Assembly (NCBI GenBank): GCA_902803635.1
Contig: CADCQU010000043.1
Location: 1 to 13,149 of the forward strand
DNA from: an uncultured Lachnospiraceae bacterium
GTDB lineage: Bacteria > Bacillota > Clostridia > Lachnospirales > Lachnospiraceae
Direction of reading: 5' to 3'
DNA: 13,149 nucleotides
The notes under the pieces were generated by a model that was not told where the DNA came from, ran no database searches, and saw only the letters and a list, made by a program, of their open reading frames with translations. This document shows, piece by piece, positions 1-9,439 of this stretch. The position numbers and the translations under genes are program-made. The stretch's first letter is position 1; each line of letters starts with the position of its first letter.

Positions 1-24
1 AATTCCTTACGCGGCTCTGTGAAT

Positions 25-60
25 AAAAAAGACCACATAAAACAAGTTATGTGGTCTTTT
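25..60 (-). terminator. Intrinsic terminator after rpmH
   Basis: A perfect 10-bp stem (GACCACATAA at 31-40 with its complement at 47-56) encloses a 6-base loop. On the minus strand it is followed by a run of six T residues, so it fits a rho-independent terminator 20 bases past the rpmH stop. In most bacteria rnpA follows rpmH in the same operon. Here the hairpin would end or attenuate transcription before the next gene, which lies beyond the left edge. The outermost minus-strand bases (TAAGGAATT) resemble a Shine-Dalgarno site for that next gene, but this is inference. Confidence 0.85.
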
Positions 61-79
61 CCTCTGTCCAATCCCAAGC

Positions 80-217
80 TTACGCAGAAATAACCTTCCT
101 GCCCTTCGCACGCCTGCGGGAAAGAACCTTGCGGCCGCTCTTGGTGCTCATCCTGGCACGGAAGCCGTGAACCCTGGCCCTGGAAATTTTCTTCGGCTGA
201 AATGTCATCTTGCTCAT
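80..217 (-). CDS. rpmH: 50S ribosomal protein L34
   Basis: Encodes a 45-residue, very basic protein, a structural component of the large ribosomal subunit that binds 23S rRNA. The protein begins [20 protein letters not shown] and continues with the family hallmark [21 protein letters not shown], close to the usual 44-46 residue length. An AAAGGA Shine-Dalgarno site lies about 8 bases before the ATG on the minus strand. The gene diverges from dnaA, the conserved arrangement at Firmicute origins, and has its own consensus promoter at 278-306 and a terminator immediately downstream. The identification is essentially certain from the residue pattern and the location. Confidence 0.97.
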   Translation of the reverse strand: MSKMTFQPKKISRARVHGFRARMSTKSGRKVLSRRRAKGRKVISA

Positions 218-277
218 GGCGTTTTTCCTTTCTGACTATACTATTAAAGAAAAGTCTCTTCCAAATGTGCGGTTACC

Positions 278-306
278 ATTATATAAGGCAAAAAATGCCA
301 TGTCAA
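278..306 (-). promoter_or_regulatory. rpmH promoter (consensus sigma-A type)
   Basis: On the minus strand TTGACA (306-301) and TATAAT (283-278) are separated by exactly 17 bases, a perfect match to the vegetative promoter consensus. It would start transcription about 50 bases before rpmH, as expected for a highly expressed ribosomal protein gene. The spacer contains a small inverted repeat, GGCA / TGCC. Confidence 0.9.
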
Positions 307-343
307 CAAAAAATTTTACAACTCCCCAACAACTTCACCATAC

Positions 344-403
344 TTATCCACAATATGTGGAAAACCTGTGGAAAACTATTGTGGAAAACTTGATTTTTCC
401 ACA
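344..403. other. oriC: oriC part 1: DnaA-box cluster upstream of dnaA
   Basis: Five DnaA boxes lie in 60 bases. One is a perfect TTATCCACA at 344-352 (+). Three are TTTTCCACA on the minus strand at 356-364, 367-375 and 380-388, and one is TTTTCCACA on the plus strand at 395-403. They lie between the divergent rpmH and dnaA promoters. This matches the upstream half of the bipartite origin known from Bacillus subtilis. Because the cluster ends 18 bases before the dnaA -35 element, DnaA binding here probably also autoregulates dnaA (inference). Confidence 0.9.
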
Positions 404-421
404 TAAAAAGTGCTTTTTGCC

Positions 422-450
422 TTGTCAGAAGGGCGGTTTTCGGGTAAAAT
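422..450 (+). promoter_or_regulatory. dnaA promoter
   Basis: TTGTCA at 422-427 and TAAAAT at 445-450 are 17 bases apart, a good vegetative promoter. The predicted start lies about 30 bases before the dnaA ATG at 488, giving a short leader. The preceding DnaA-box cluster makes autoregulation likely. Confidence 0.7.
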
Positions 451-487
451 AGAAATACTGATGATGAAAGAATGGGGAAAATTCGCC

Positions 488-1843
488 ATGTCCAATGAAG
501 AACTGATACGCCAGCGCTGGCAGGACATTCTAAATAAGATAATCAAGGATAACGACGTTTCGAACATTTCCTACTCCTCCTGGCTGGAGCCTCTGGAGGT
601 CTGTGCGGCGGATGCATCGACTGTTTCCATCCTCGTGCCAACAGGAAACATGGGAAACATGGGCATCAACGTCCTCAACAAAAAATACACTGCGGCCATC
701 AAAAAGGCCATCACGGACGTCACGGGCCTTTCTCTTGAACTGAAGTATGTGACGGAGGAGCCCGCAGATCCCGTGAGGGACGAGGTGGTCTCGACCGCGA
801 CCGGCCACACCAACCTGAACCCGAAGTATACCTTCGAATCCTTCGTCGTCGGCAACAACAACCAGTTCGCGCACGCGGCTTCGCTGGCCGTCGCGGAATC
901 GCCGGGCGAAATCTACAACCCGCTCTACCTCTATGCGGGCGTGGGGCTTGGAAAAACCCACCTCATGCACTCCATCGCCCACTTCATTATGAAGAACAAC
1001 CCGAATGCGAAGGTCCTCTACGTGACCTCGGAGTTCTTCACCAATGAGCTGATCGACTCCATCCGAAACGGAAATAACTCGGCAATGTCCCGTTTCCGCG
1101 ACAAATACCGCAACATCGACGTCCTCCTCATCGACGATATCCAGTTCATCATCGGCAAGGAGAGCACGCAGGAGGAGTTCTTCCACACCTTCGAGGCCCT
1201 CTACGGGGCGAAAAAGCAGATTGTGGTCTCCTCCGACAAGCCGCCCAAGGATCTCAACATCCTGGAGGAGCGCATCCGCTCGCGCCTGGAGATGGGCCTC
1301 ATCGCGGACATCGCCCCGCCGGACTACGAGACGCGGATGGCCATCCTCCGCAAGAAGGAGGAGGCAGACGGCTACCAGTGCAACAACGACATCCTCGACT
1401 ATATCGCGAAGAACATCAAGTCCAACATCCGGGAGCTGGAGGGGTGCCTCAACCGCATCCACGCAAAGAGCAAGCTCGAAAAAAGAGAAATCACGCTCGA
1501 GCTTGCCAGTGAAATCCTTCGGGATCTCATCACGCCGGACGAAAACCGGAACGTGACCTCCAAGATCATCATCGCCACCGTCGCCGAGCATTTTCAGCTG
1601 ACGCCAAATGAGCTCCGGAGCCTTCGCCGCGATGCGCGGATGGGCTACCCGCGGCGCATCGCGATGTACCTCTGCCGGGAAATGACCGAGGACTCCCTCG
1701 CGACCATCGCGAAGGAATTCAACCGCAAGGACCATACGACCGTCATTTCCGCCCTCAAAAAGGTTAGCTCGGACATGGAGATCGACCCGGAAACCCGCAA
1801 CACAGTCGAAACGCTGCGGAAAAAAATCCTGCCCGGCATGTAA
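488..1843 (+). CDS. dnaA: Chromosomal replication initiator protein DnaA
   Basis: A 451-residue AAA+ ATPase that binds DnaA boxes at oriC, oligomerises with ATP, melts the duplex and recruits the helicase. Domain I lies at about 1-85 (RQRWQDILNKII ... SYSSWLEPL), followed by a short linker. The AAA+ core has Walker A GVGLGKTH at 151-158 and Walker B VLLIDDIQF at 212-220. The C-terminal helix-turn-helix carries the DnaA signature DHTTV at 415-419, which contacts the box. The ATG at 488 was chosen because a GGGG-type ribosome site lies about 10 bases upstream and the protein then begins at the usual family position. In-frame ATGs at 410, 461 and 464 lack a ribosome site, and 410 lies upstream of the promoter. 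DnaA-box clusters flank the gene on both sides. Confidence 0.97.
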   Translation: MSNEELIRQRWQDILNKIIKDNDVSNISYSSWLEPLEVCAADASTVSILVPTGNMGNMGINVLNKKYTAAIKKAITDVTGLSLELKYVTEEPADPVRDEVVSTATGHTNLNPKYTFESFVVGNNNQFAHAASLAVAESPGEIYNPLYLYAGVGLGKTHLMHSIAHFIMKNNPNAKVLYVTSEFFTNELIDSIRNGNNSAMSRFRDKYRNIDVLLIDDIQFIIGKESTQEEFFHTFEALYGAKKQIVVSSDKPPKDLNILEERIRSRLEMGLIADIAPPDYETRMAILRKKEEADGYQCNNDILDYIAKNIKSNIRELEGCLNRIHAKSKLEKREITLELASEILRDLITPDENRNVTSKIIIATVAEHFQLTPNELRSLRRDARMGYPRRIAMYLCREMTEDSLATIAKEFNRKDHTTVISALKKVSSDMEIDPETRNTVETLRKKILPGM

Positions 1844-1850
1844 TCCGACC

Positions 1851-2066
1851 TGTGGGAAATGTGGATTCCTGTGGAAAACTCCTGTGGAGAATGTGGAAAG
1901 TTTTTAAGTTTTCCACATTCTCCACGTGGAAAATGTGTGGAACTACCTGTTGAAAACTTTTTTCCACCACATTTCCAACAAATACCCCGCAGGCTTTTCC
2001 ACAAGGATTCCCACAGGAAAAACAATGGTCAGGCCATGGAAAAGAGGCCTTTTCCACAATTCCACA
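1851..2066. other. oriC: oriC part 2: DnaA-box cluster between dnaA and dnaN
   Basis: The dnaA-dnaN gap is packed with DnaA boxes. Exact TTTTCCACA sites are at 1870-1878 (-), 1909-1917 (+), 1995-2003 (+) and 2050-2058 (+). One-mismatch sites are at 1851-1859 (-), 1883-1891 (-), 1892-1900 (-) and 1925-1933 (-). Weaker ones are at 1860-1868, 2007-2015 and 2058-2066. The last two sites (2050-2058 and 2058-2066) are abutting and co-directional, like the paired boxes bordering the unwinding site of B. subtilis oriC. This is the main unwinding half of a bipartite origin, by analogy. Confidence 0.9.
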
Positions 2067-2110
2067 GCTCCTATTACGAATACGCCTGATTTGTATAAAA
2101 TAATTAACGA
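2067..2110. other. Candidate DNA unwinding element with DnaA-trio
   Basis: Directly after the final DnaA-box pair the plus strand reads GCTC, then CTATTAC at 2071-2077, then an AT-rich run to about 2108. The two triplets CTA TTA correspond to 3'-GAT AAT-5' on the other strand, which fits the DnaA-trio rule 3'-(G/A)A(T/A)-5' described for bacterial origins. The following triplets do not fit, so the tract is short. The AT-rich run (TATAAAAT at 2094-2101) may also serve as the -10 element of a dnaN promoter, but I see no good -35. Confidence 0.5.
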
Positions 2111-2120
2111 AAAAGCACCG

Positions 2121-2136
2121 AAAGGAAGCACCTTCC
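2121..2136 (+). promoter_or_regulatory. dnaN ribosome site inside a small hairpin
   Basis: The Shine-Dalgarno AAAGGA at 2121-2126 sits 10 bases before the dnaN ATG. It overlaps a 5-bp perfect inverted repeat, GGAAG (2124-2128) and CTTCC (2132-2136), with a 3-base loop that ends exactly at the start codon. Formed in mRNA, the hairpin would partly hide the ribosome site. Whether it does so is unknown. Confidence 0.5.
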
Positions 2137-3240
2137 ATGAAATTCATTTGCCAACGCGCAGATCTTATCAAAAGCATCAACATCGCCCTTCGGGCCGTGT
2201 CCCCCAGAACCACCATGCCAATCTTAAGCTGCATTTTGGTGCAGGCCTTTGACAACGGCATTTTCTTCCAGACGAACGATATGGAACTTTGCATGGAAAC
2301 AAAGCTGGCGGGAACAGTCATCGAGCAGGGCGTCATTGCTATCGACGCAAAGCTGTTTTCAGAAATTGCAAGGAAGCTTCCGGAGGAGGAAGTTATTCTG
2401 AGCACCAACGAGCGGAACCAAATCCTCATTGTCAGCGGGACGGCACGCCTGAATATCCCCGGCCAGGACGGAGACGAATTTCCGGTCATGCCGGAGGTAC
2501 GGCGGGAGGATGGAATCCTCATCAGCCAGTACACCCTGAAAAATGTCATCAACCAGACCATTTTCTGTACGCTGCCGCAGGACAACAACCTGATGCTGAC
2601 CGGCGAGCTTCTGGAGGTGCGCGGCGACCAGTTTCGCCTCGTGGCTCTCGACGGCCACCGGATTGCCATCCGCAGGACGCTCCTCCACGACGAGACAAAT
2701 CCGAAATCCGTCATCGTGCCCGGAAAAGCCCTCTCGGAGCTTTCGAAAATTTTGACGGGCGAGGTCGGCGATCTTGTGACGATCTTTATCACGACAAATC
2801 ACATCGTCTTCCAGCTGGAGGATACGCTGATGATCTCCACGCTCATCAGCGGGAAATATTTCGCGGTGGACAAGATGGTGTCCTCGGACCATGAGACGAT
2901 GGTCGTAGTAAACCGGCAGAAGCTCATCGGCTGCATCGACCGCGCGGCCCTCTTCGTCCGGGAAAATGACAAAAAACCGATTATATTCGACATTACGGAC
3001 AACGTGATGAACCTCAGCATCGATTCCCCGATCGGGGCGTTCAGCGAGGATTTGTCAATTGCAAAGGAAGGCCGCGACCTTCTCATCGGCTTCAACCCGA
3101 AGCTCATCATCGAGGCCCTGAAGGCCGTCGAGGAGGAGGAGGTTACGCTCTACTTTATCAACGCGAAATCTCCCTGCTCCATTCGGGATTTGGAGGAGAC
3201 ATACACCTACCTCGTGCTTCCGGTGAATTTTACGCGGTAA
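2137..3240 (+). CDS. dnaN: DNA polymerase III subunit beta (sliding clamp)
   Basis: A 367-residue protein that forms the ring-shaped dimer tethering the replicative polymerase and repair partners to DNA. The family N-terminus is clear: MKFICQRADLIKSINIALRAV followed by PILSCILVQAF. The central clamp domain includes RLVALDGHRIAIRR, and the C-terminus ends with the typical TYLVLPVNF motif that helps form the partner-binding pocket. Three clamp domains of about 120 residues each fit the length, which is normal for the family. The ATG has an AAAGGA site 10 bases upstream. It follows the second oriC cluster and is followed after 12 bases by yaaA, so it probably heads a dnaN-yaaA-recF transcript, perhaps with read-through from dnaA. 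Confidence 0.97.
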   Translation: MKFICQRADLIKSINIALRAVSPRTTMPILSCILVQAFDNGIFFQTNDMELCMETKLAGTVIEQGVIAIDAKLFSEIARKLPEEEVILSTNERNQILIVSGTARLNIPGQDGDEFPVMPEVRREDGILISQYTLKNVINQTIFCTLPQDNNLMLTGELLEVRGDQFRLVALDGHRIAIRRTLLHDETNPKSVIVPGKALSELSKILTGEVGDLVTIFITTNHIVFQLEDTLMISTLISGKYFAVDKMVSSDHETMVVVNRQKLIGCIDRAALFVRENDKKPIIFDITDNVMNLSIDSPIGAFSEDLSIAKEGRDLLIGFNPKLIIEALKAVEEEEVTLYFINAKSPCSIRDLEETYTYLVLPVNFTR

Positions 3241-3252
3241 AAGGAAGAAAAT

Positions 3253-3459
3253 ATGCAAATATTAACACTGAGAGATGAATATATCACGCTGGGGCAGCTC
3301 TTGAAGGCGGCGGGCCTCGTGGAGAGCGGCTCCGAGGCGAAGGTGCGCATCCAGGACGGCGAGGTGAAGGTAAACGGAGAGACGGAGACTCGGCGGGGCC
3401 GGAAGCTCTACTCAGGCGACGTGGCAACCTTTGCAGGCGAGGAAGTTAAGGTAGAATAA
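3253..3459 (+). CDS. yaaA: S4 domain RNA-binding protein, YaaA type
   Basis: A 68-residue protein made almost entirely of one S4 RNA-binding fold: ITLGQLLKAAGLVESGSEAK, then the conserved turn VRIQDGEVKVNGE, then RRGRKLYSGDVA. S4 domains bind structured RNA. The B. subtilis homologue at the same dnaN-recF position is a small S4 protein linked to ribosomes, but its exact role is not well defined. AAGGAAG lies about 6 bases before the ATG. The gene lies 12 bases after dnaN and 15 bases before recF, so it is cotranscribed with both. The family call rests on both the sequence pattern and the conserved position. Confidence 0.92.
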   Translation: MQILTLRDEYITLGQLLKAAGLVESGSEAKVRIQDGEVKVNGETETRRGRKLYSGDVATFAGEEVKVE

Positions 3460-3461
3460 GA

Positions 3462-3474
3462 GGGAGGCAAAGTT

Positions 3475-3477
<3 letters not shown>
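3462..3477 (+). promoter_or_regulatory. recF ribosome site and TTG start
   Basis: GGGAGG at 3462-3467 lies 7 bases before TTG at 3475, which opens the frame encoding the conserved RecF N-terminus YVSSLKLQNFRN. The nearby ATG at 3479 is out of frame, so TTG is the start. Confidence 0.8.
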
Positions 3478-6535
<3,058 letters not shown>

Positions 6536-6590
6536 GCCCGGGGGCCTCACATTTGTCAAAACTAACAGAATCTACACCGGCAAGAAAAAA

Positions 6591-6607
6591 AGGGGAAACA
6601 TACGTTG
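6591..6607 (+). promoter_or_regulatory. gyrA ribosome site and TTG start
   Basis: AGGGG at 6591-6595, in an A-rich context, precedes TTG at 6605 by 9 bases. The frame then reads [20 protein letters not shown], matching the normal GyrA start region. The ATG at 6609 is out of frame and the next in-frame ATG would remove conserved residues. Confidence 0.75.
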
Positions 6608-9262
6608 GATGACAGAATTTTTGATCAAATCCATGAAGTAGACCTGAAGAAGACAATGGAGACGTCGTATATTGACTATGCGATGTCTGTCATTGTTGCG
6701 CGCGCGCTGCCGGACGTGCGGGACGGTTTGAAGCCGGTGCAGCGGCGCGTCCTCTGGTCCATGATTGAGCTGGGAAATTCGCCGGACAAGCCGCACCGCA
6801 AATGCGCCCGTATCGTCGGCGATACGATGGGTAAGTACCACCCGCACGGGGACTCTTCCATCTACGGCTCGCTTGTCAATATGGCGCAGGACTGGTCCTT
6901 CCGCTACCCGATGGTGGACGGCCACGGCAACTTCGGCTCGGTGGACGGCGACCCGCCGGCGGCCATGCGATACACGGAGGCCCGTCTCTCGAAGGCGGCC
7001 ATGGAAATGCTCGCCGACATCAACAAGGACACGGTGGACTTTGTGCCGAACTTCGACGATACGGAGAAGGAGCCGGCCATCCTGCCCGCCCGGATTCCGA
7101 ACCTTCTGGTCAACGGAACGACCGGCATCGCCGTCGGCATGGCGACAAATATGCCTCCCCACAACCTCCGCGAGATTATCGGAGGCTGCGTGAAAATGCT
7201 CGACGATGCGGTGGAGGGCCGCGAGACGACCGTGGACGACCTCATGCAGATCGTGAAGGGGCCGGATTTCCCGACCGGGGCTGAAATCCTTGGTCACCGG
7301 GGCATCGAGGAGGCCTACCGCACCGGGCGCGGTAAGATCATCGTCCGCGCGGTGGCCCGCATTGAGACGAAGGCAAATGGAAAGTCCGAGATCCTGGTCA
7401 CGGAGCTGCCCTACCTTGTCAACAAGGCCCGCCTTATTGAGAACATCGCGGACCTCGTGCGGGGCAAGAAGATTGACGGCATCACGGGCCTTAGCGATCA
7501 TTCGAGCCGCGAGGGTATGGAAATCTGCATCGAGGTGCGCCGTGACGCCAATGCGAACGTCATTTTGAACCAGCTCTACAAGCACACGCAGATGCAGGAT
7601 ACCTTCGGCGTGATCAACCTCGCCCTCGTGAACGGTGAGCCGAAGGTCCTCAGCTTAAAACAGCTCTTTGAGAACTACTTAAAGCATCAGGAGGAGGTCG
7701 TCACCCGCCGCACGCGCTACGACTTAAAGAAGGCGAAGGATCGTGCGCACATTTTGGAAGGCCTGCTCATCGCGCTCGACAACATTGACGAGGTCATCCG
7801 CATCATCCGCAACTCGGCAAATGTCCAGGAGGCGAAGGAGGGCCTGATTGCGGCCTTCGGTCTTACGGAGGCACAGGCGCAGGCCATCGTGGACATGCGT
7901 CTCCGTGCCCTCACCGGCTTGGAGCGGAGCAAGATTGAGGCGGAGTACCAGGAGCTTATGGCGACCATCCGCCGTCTGGAGGAGATTTTGGCTGACCGGA
8001 ACAAGCTGCTCATCGTGATCCGCGATGAGCTCGCCGCCATCGGCGAGAAGTACGGCGACGACCGCCGGACGAGGATTACGTTCGAGGCAAATGAAATCTC
8101 CAAGGAGGACATGATTGCGAACGAGCCGACCGTGATCACGGCCACGCAAATGGGCTATATCAAGCGCATGACAGTGGACAATTTCCGGATCCAGAACCGC
8201 GGCGGCAAGGGAATCAAGGGGATGAAGACCATCGAGGACGATTCCGTGGTGGACGTCATGATGACGAAGACCCATGACAATCTCCTCTTCTTCACCAACC
8301 AGGGCCGTGTGTACCTCTTAAAGGCCTACGAGATTCCGGAGGCCAGCCGCACCGCGCGCGGAACGGCCATCGTGAACCTCCTCATGCTCCAGCCGAACGA
8401 GCATGTCACCACGGTGATACCTCTTGCGAATCTCGGTGACGACAGCAAGTACCTCTTCATGGCGACAAAGAACGGCATGGTGAAGCGGACCTCGCTCTCG
8501 GCCTTTGCAAATGTCCGGAAGAACGGCCTTGTGGCGATCATCCTGCAGGAGGGGGACGAGCTCATCAAGGTGCTGTACACCGAGGGCCGCGAGGAAGTCT
8601 ACCTGGTCTCGGCAAATGGCATGAGCATCCGTTTCCCGGAGAGCGACGTGCGTCCGATGGGCCGCGCGGCTGGGGGCGTCCGCGGGATGCGCCTTGACGA
8701 AGGCGATGTCTGCGTTTCCATGCAGCTTGGCATCCAGGGTTCCCATATGCTCTGCATCACCGAGAAGGGTCTTGGAAAACGGACGCCGCTTGCGGAGTTC
8801 CGCATCCAGAGCCGCGGCGGACGGGGCATCAAATGCTACAACTGCAACGAGAAGACCGGCGAGGTCGTGGACATGAAGATGGTCAACGAGGACTCCGAGG
8901 TGCTTCTTATCACGACGGAGGGTACCATCATCCGCACACCCGTCAGCGACATCAACATTTGCGGCCGCATCGCGATGGGCGTCAAATGCATCAATCTCCC
9001 GGAAGGGACATTTGTCGCAGGCTTCACAAAGGTCCACCCGGAAGCCCTGACGAAGAACGAGGCCGCCGACGAGGCAAAGGAAACGACGACTTTGGATTCG
9101 GCAAATGAAGCGGCTGGGGAAACCACTGAGGCAGAGGACGACGTGGAAAGAACAAAAACCGGGGAAACCCTTGTGGAAAAGGTGGAAAACCGGGATGATT
9201 CTTTGGAAAGGCTCCTTGCAGCCGCCGAGGCGGATGCCAAGGAAGAGGATTCGGAAGCATAA
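6605..9262 (+). CDS. gyrA: DNA gyrase subunit A
   Basis: An 885-residue breakage-reunion subunit that cuts both strands through a tyrosine link and passes DNA with GyrB. The winged-helix core has [20 protein letters not shown] near residue 21, the quinolone-binding region [12 protein letters not shown] at 79-90 and catalytic Y123 in [11 protein letters not shown]. The wrapping domain has the GyrA box QNRGGKG at 530-536 (consensus QRRGGKG), which separates gyrase from topoisomerase IV ParC. The conserved blades end near residue 812. They are followed by a 73-residue, strongly acidic, low-complexity tail (about 25 D/E against 8 K/R), longer than typical. Position 88 (E. coli D87) is glycine. 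The gene lies 69 bases after gyrB with no terminator between, so the two are probably cotranscribed. Confidence 0.97.
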   Translation: MDDRIFDQIHEVDLKKTMETSYIDYAMSVIVARALPDVRDGLKPVQRRVLWSMIELGNSPDKPHRKCARIVGDTMGKYHPHGDSSIYGSLVNMAQDWSFRYPMVDGHGNFGSVDGDPPAAMRYTEARLSKAAMEMLADINKDTVDFVPNFDDTEKEPAILPARIPNLLVNGTTGIAVGMATNMPPHNLREIIGGCVKMLDDAVEGRETTVDDLMQIVKGPDFPTGAEILGHRGIEEAYRTGRGKIIVRAVARIETKANGKSEILVTELPYLVNKARLIENIADLVRGKKIDGITGLSDHSSREGMEICIEVRRDANANVILNQLYKHTQMQDTFGVINLALVNGEPKVLSLKQLFENYLKHQEEVVTRRTRYDLKKAKDRAHILEGLLIALDNIDEVIRIIRNSANVQEAKEGLIAAFGLTEAQAQAIVDMRLRALTGLERSKIEAEYQELMATIRRLEEILADRNKLLIVIRDELAAIGEKYGDDRRTRITFEANEISKEDMIANEPTVITATQMGYIKRMTVDNFRIQNRGGKGIKGMKTIEDDSVVDVMMTKTHDNLLFFTNQGRVYLLKAYEIPEASRTARGTAIVNLLMLQPNEHVTTVIPLANLGDDSKYLFMATKNGMVKRTSLSAFANVRKNGLVAIILQEGDELIKVLYTEGREEVYLVSANGMSIRFPESDVRPMGRAAGGVRGMRLDEGDVCVSMQLGIQGSHMLCITEKGLGKRTPLAEFRIQSRGGRGIKCYNCNEKTGEVVDMKMVNEDSEVLLITTEGTIIRTPVSDINICGRIAMGVKCINLPEGTFVAGFTKVHPEALTKNEAADEAKETTTLDSANEAAGETTEAEDDVERTKTGETLVEKVENRDDSLERLLAAAEADAKEEDSEA

Positions 9263-9304
9263 GGAAACAGAGGATAGGTTACAAAAAACGAAGGCGACAA
9301 GATG

Positions 9305-9359
9305 CGGGAAGGGGAGATCCCGTAAGGACCTGCCGCGAAACTGATTTTGTGGCAGGTCC
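9305..9359 (+). other. Two hairpins in the leader of the wall-hydrolase gene
   Basis: The 177-base gap between gyrA and the next start holds two inverted repeats. The first is CGGGA (9305-9309) with TCCCG (9318-9322). The second is a perfect 9-bp stem, GGACCTGCC (9326-9334) with GGCAGGTCC (9351-9359), extendable inward by wobble pairs. No T-run follows the second stem, so it is not a normal intrinsic terminator. It may stabilise the 3' end of gyrA mRNA or act on the downstream gene. I see no clear promoter in the gap. Confidence 0.45.
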
Positions 9360-9439
9360 CAAGCCCCAAAATGGCAGGAAGGCGGAAGCGTGAAGCAGGA
9401 AGGGAGCTTTGCGGAAATGCCCTCCAAAGAGGATTCGGA

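Noticed and set aside
202..452. Two short plus-strand frames (202-393, 210-452) over the DnaA boxes
   Set aside because: They cover the rpmH start, its promoter and the DnaA-box cluster. Composition is non-coding and no ribosome site is evident.
410..487. Longer dnaA start at 410
   Set aside because: It lies upstream of the predicted dnaA promoter and adds residues not typical of DnaA. The 488 start has a ribosome site.
530..1735. 401-codon open frame on the minus strand opposite dnaA
   Set aside because: It is a GC-rich shadow of dnaA with no ribosome site or recognisable protein pattern, while the plus-strand frame carries clear DnaA motifs.
9326..9359. Intrinsic terminator for gyrA
   Set aside because: The stem is strong, but the bases after it are C- and A-rich with no T-run.
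9347..9439. TTG start at 9347 for the hydrolase
   Set aside because: The TTG lies in the loop of a hairpin and would place 31 extra residues before a good signal peptide. The ATG at 9440 has AGAGG upstream.
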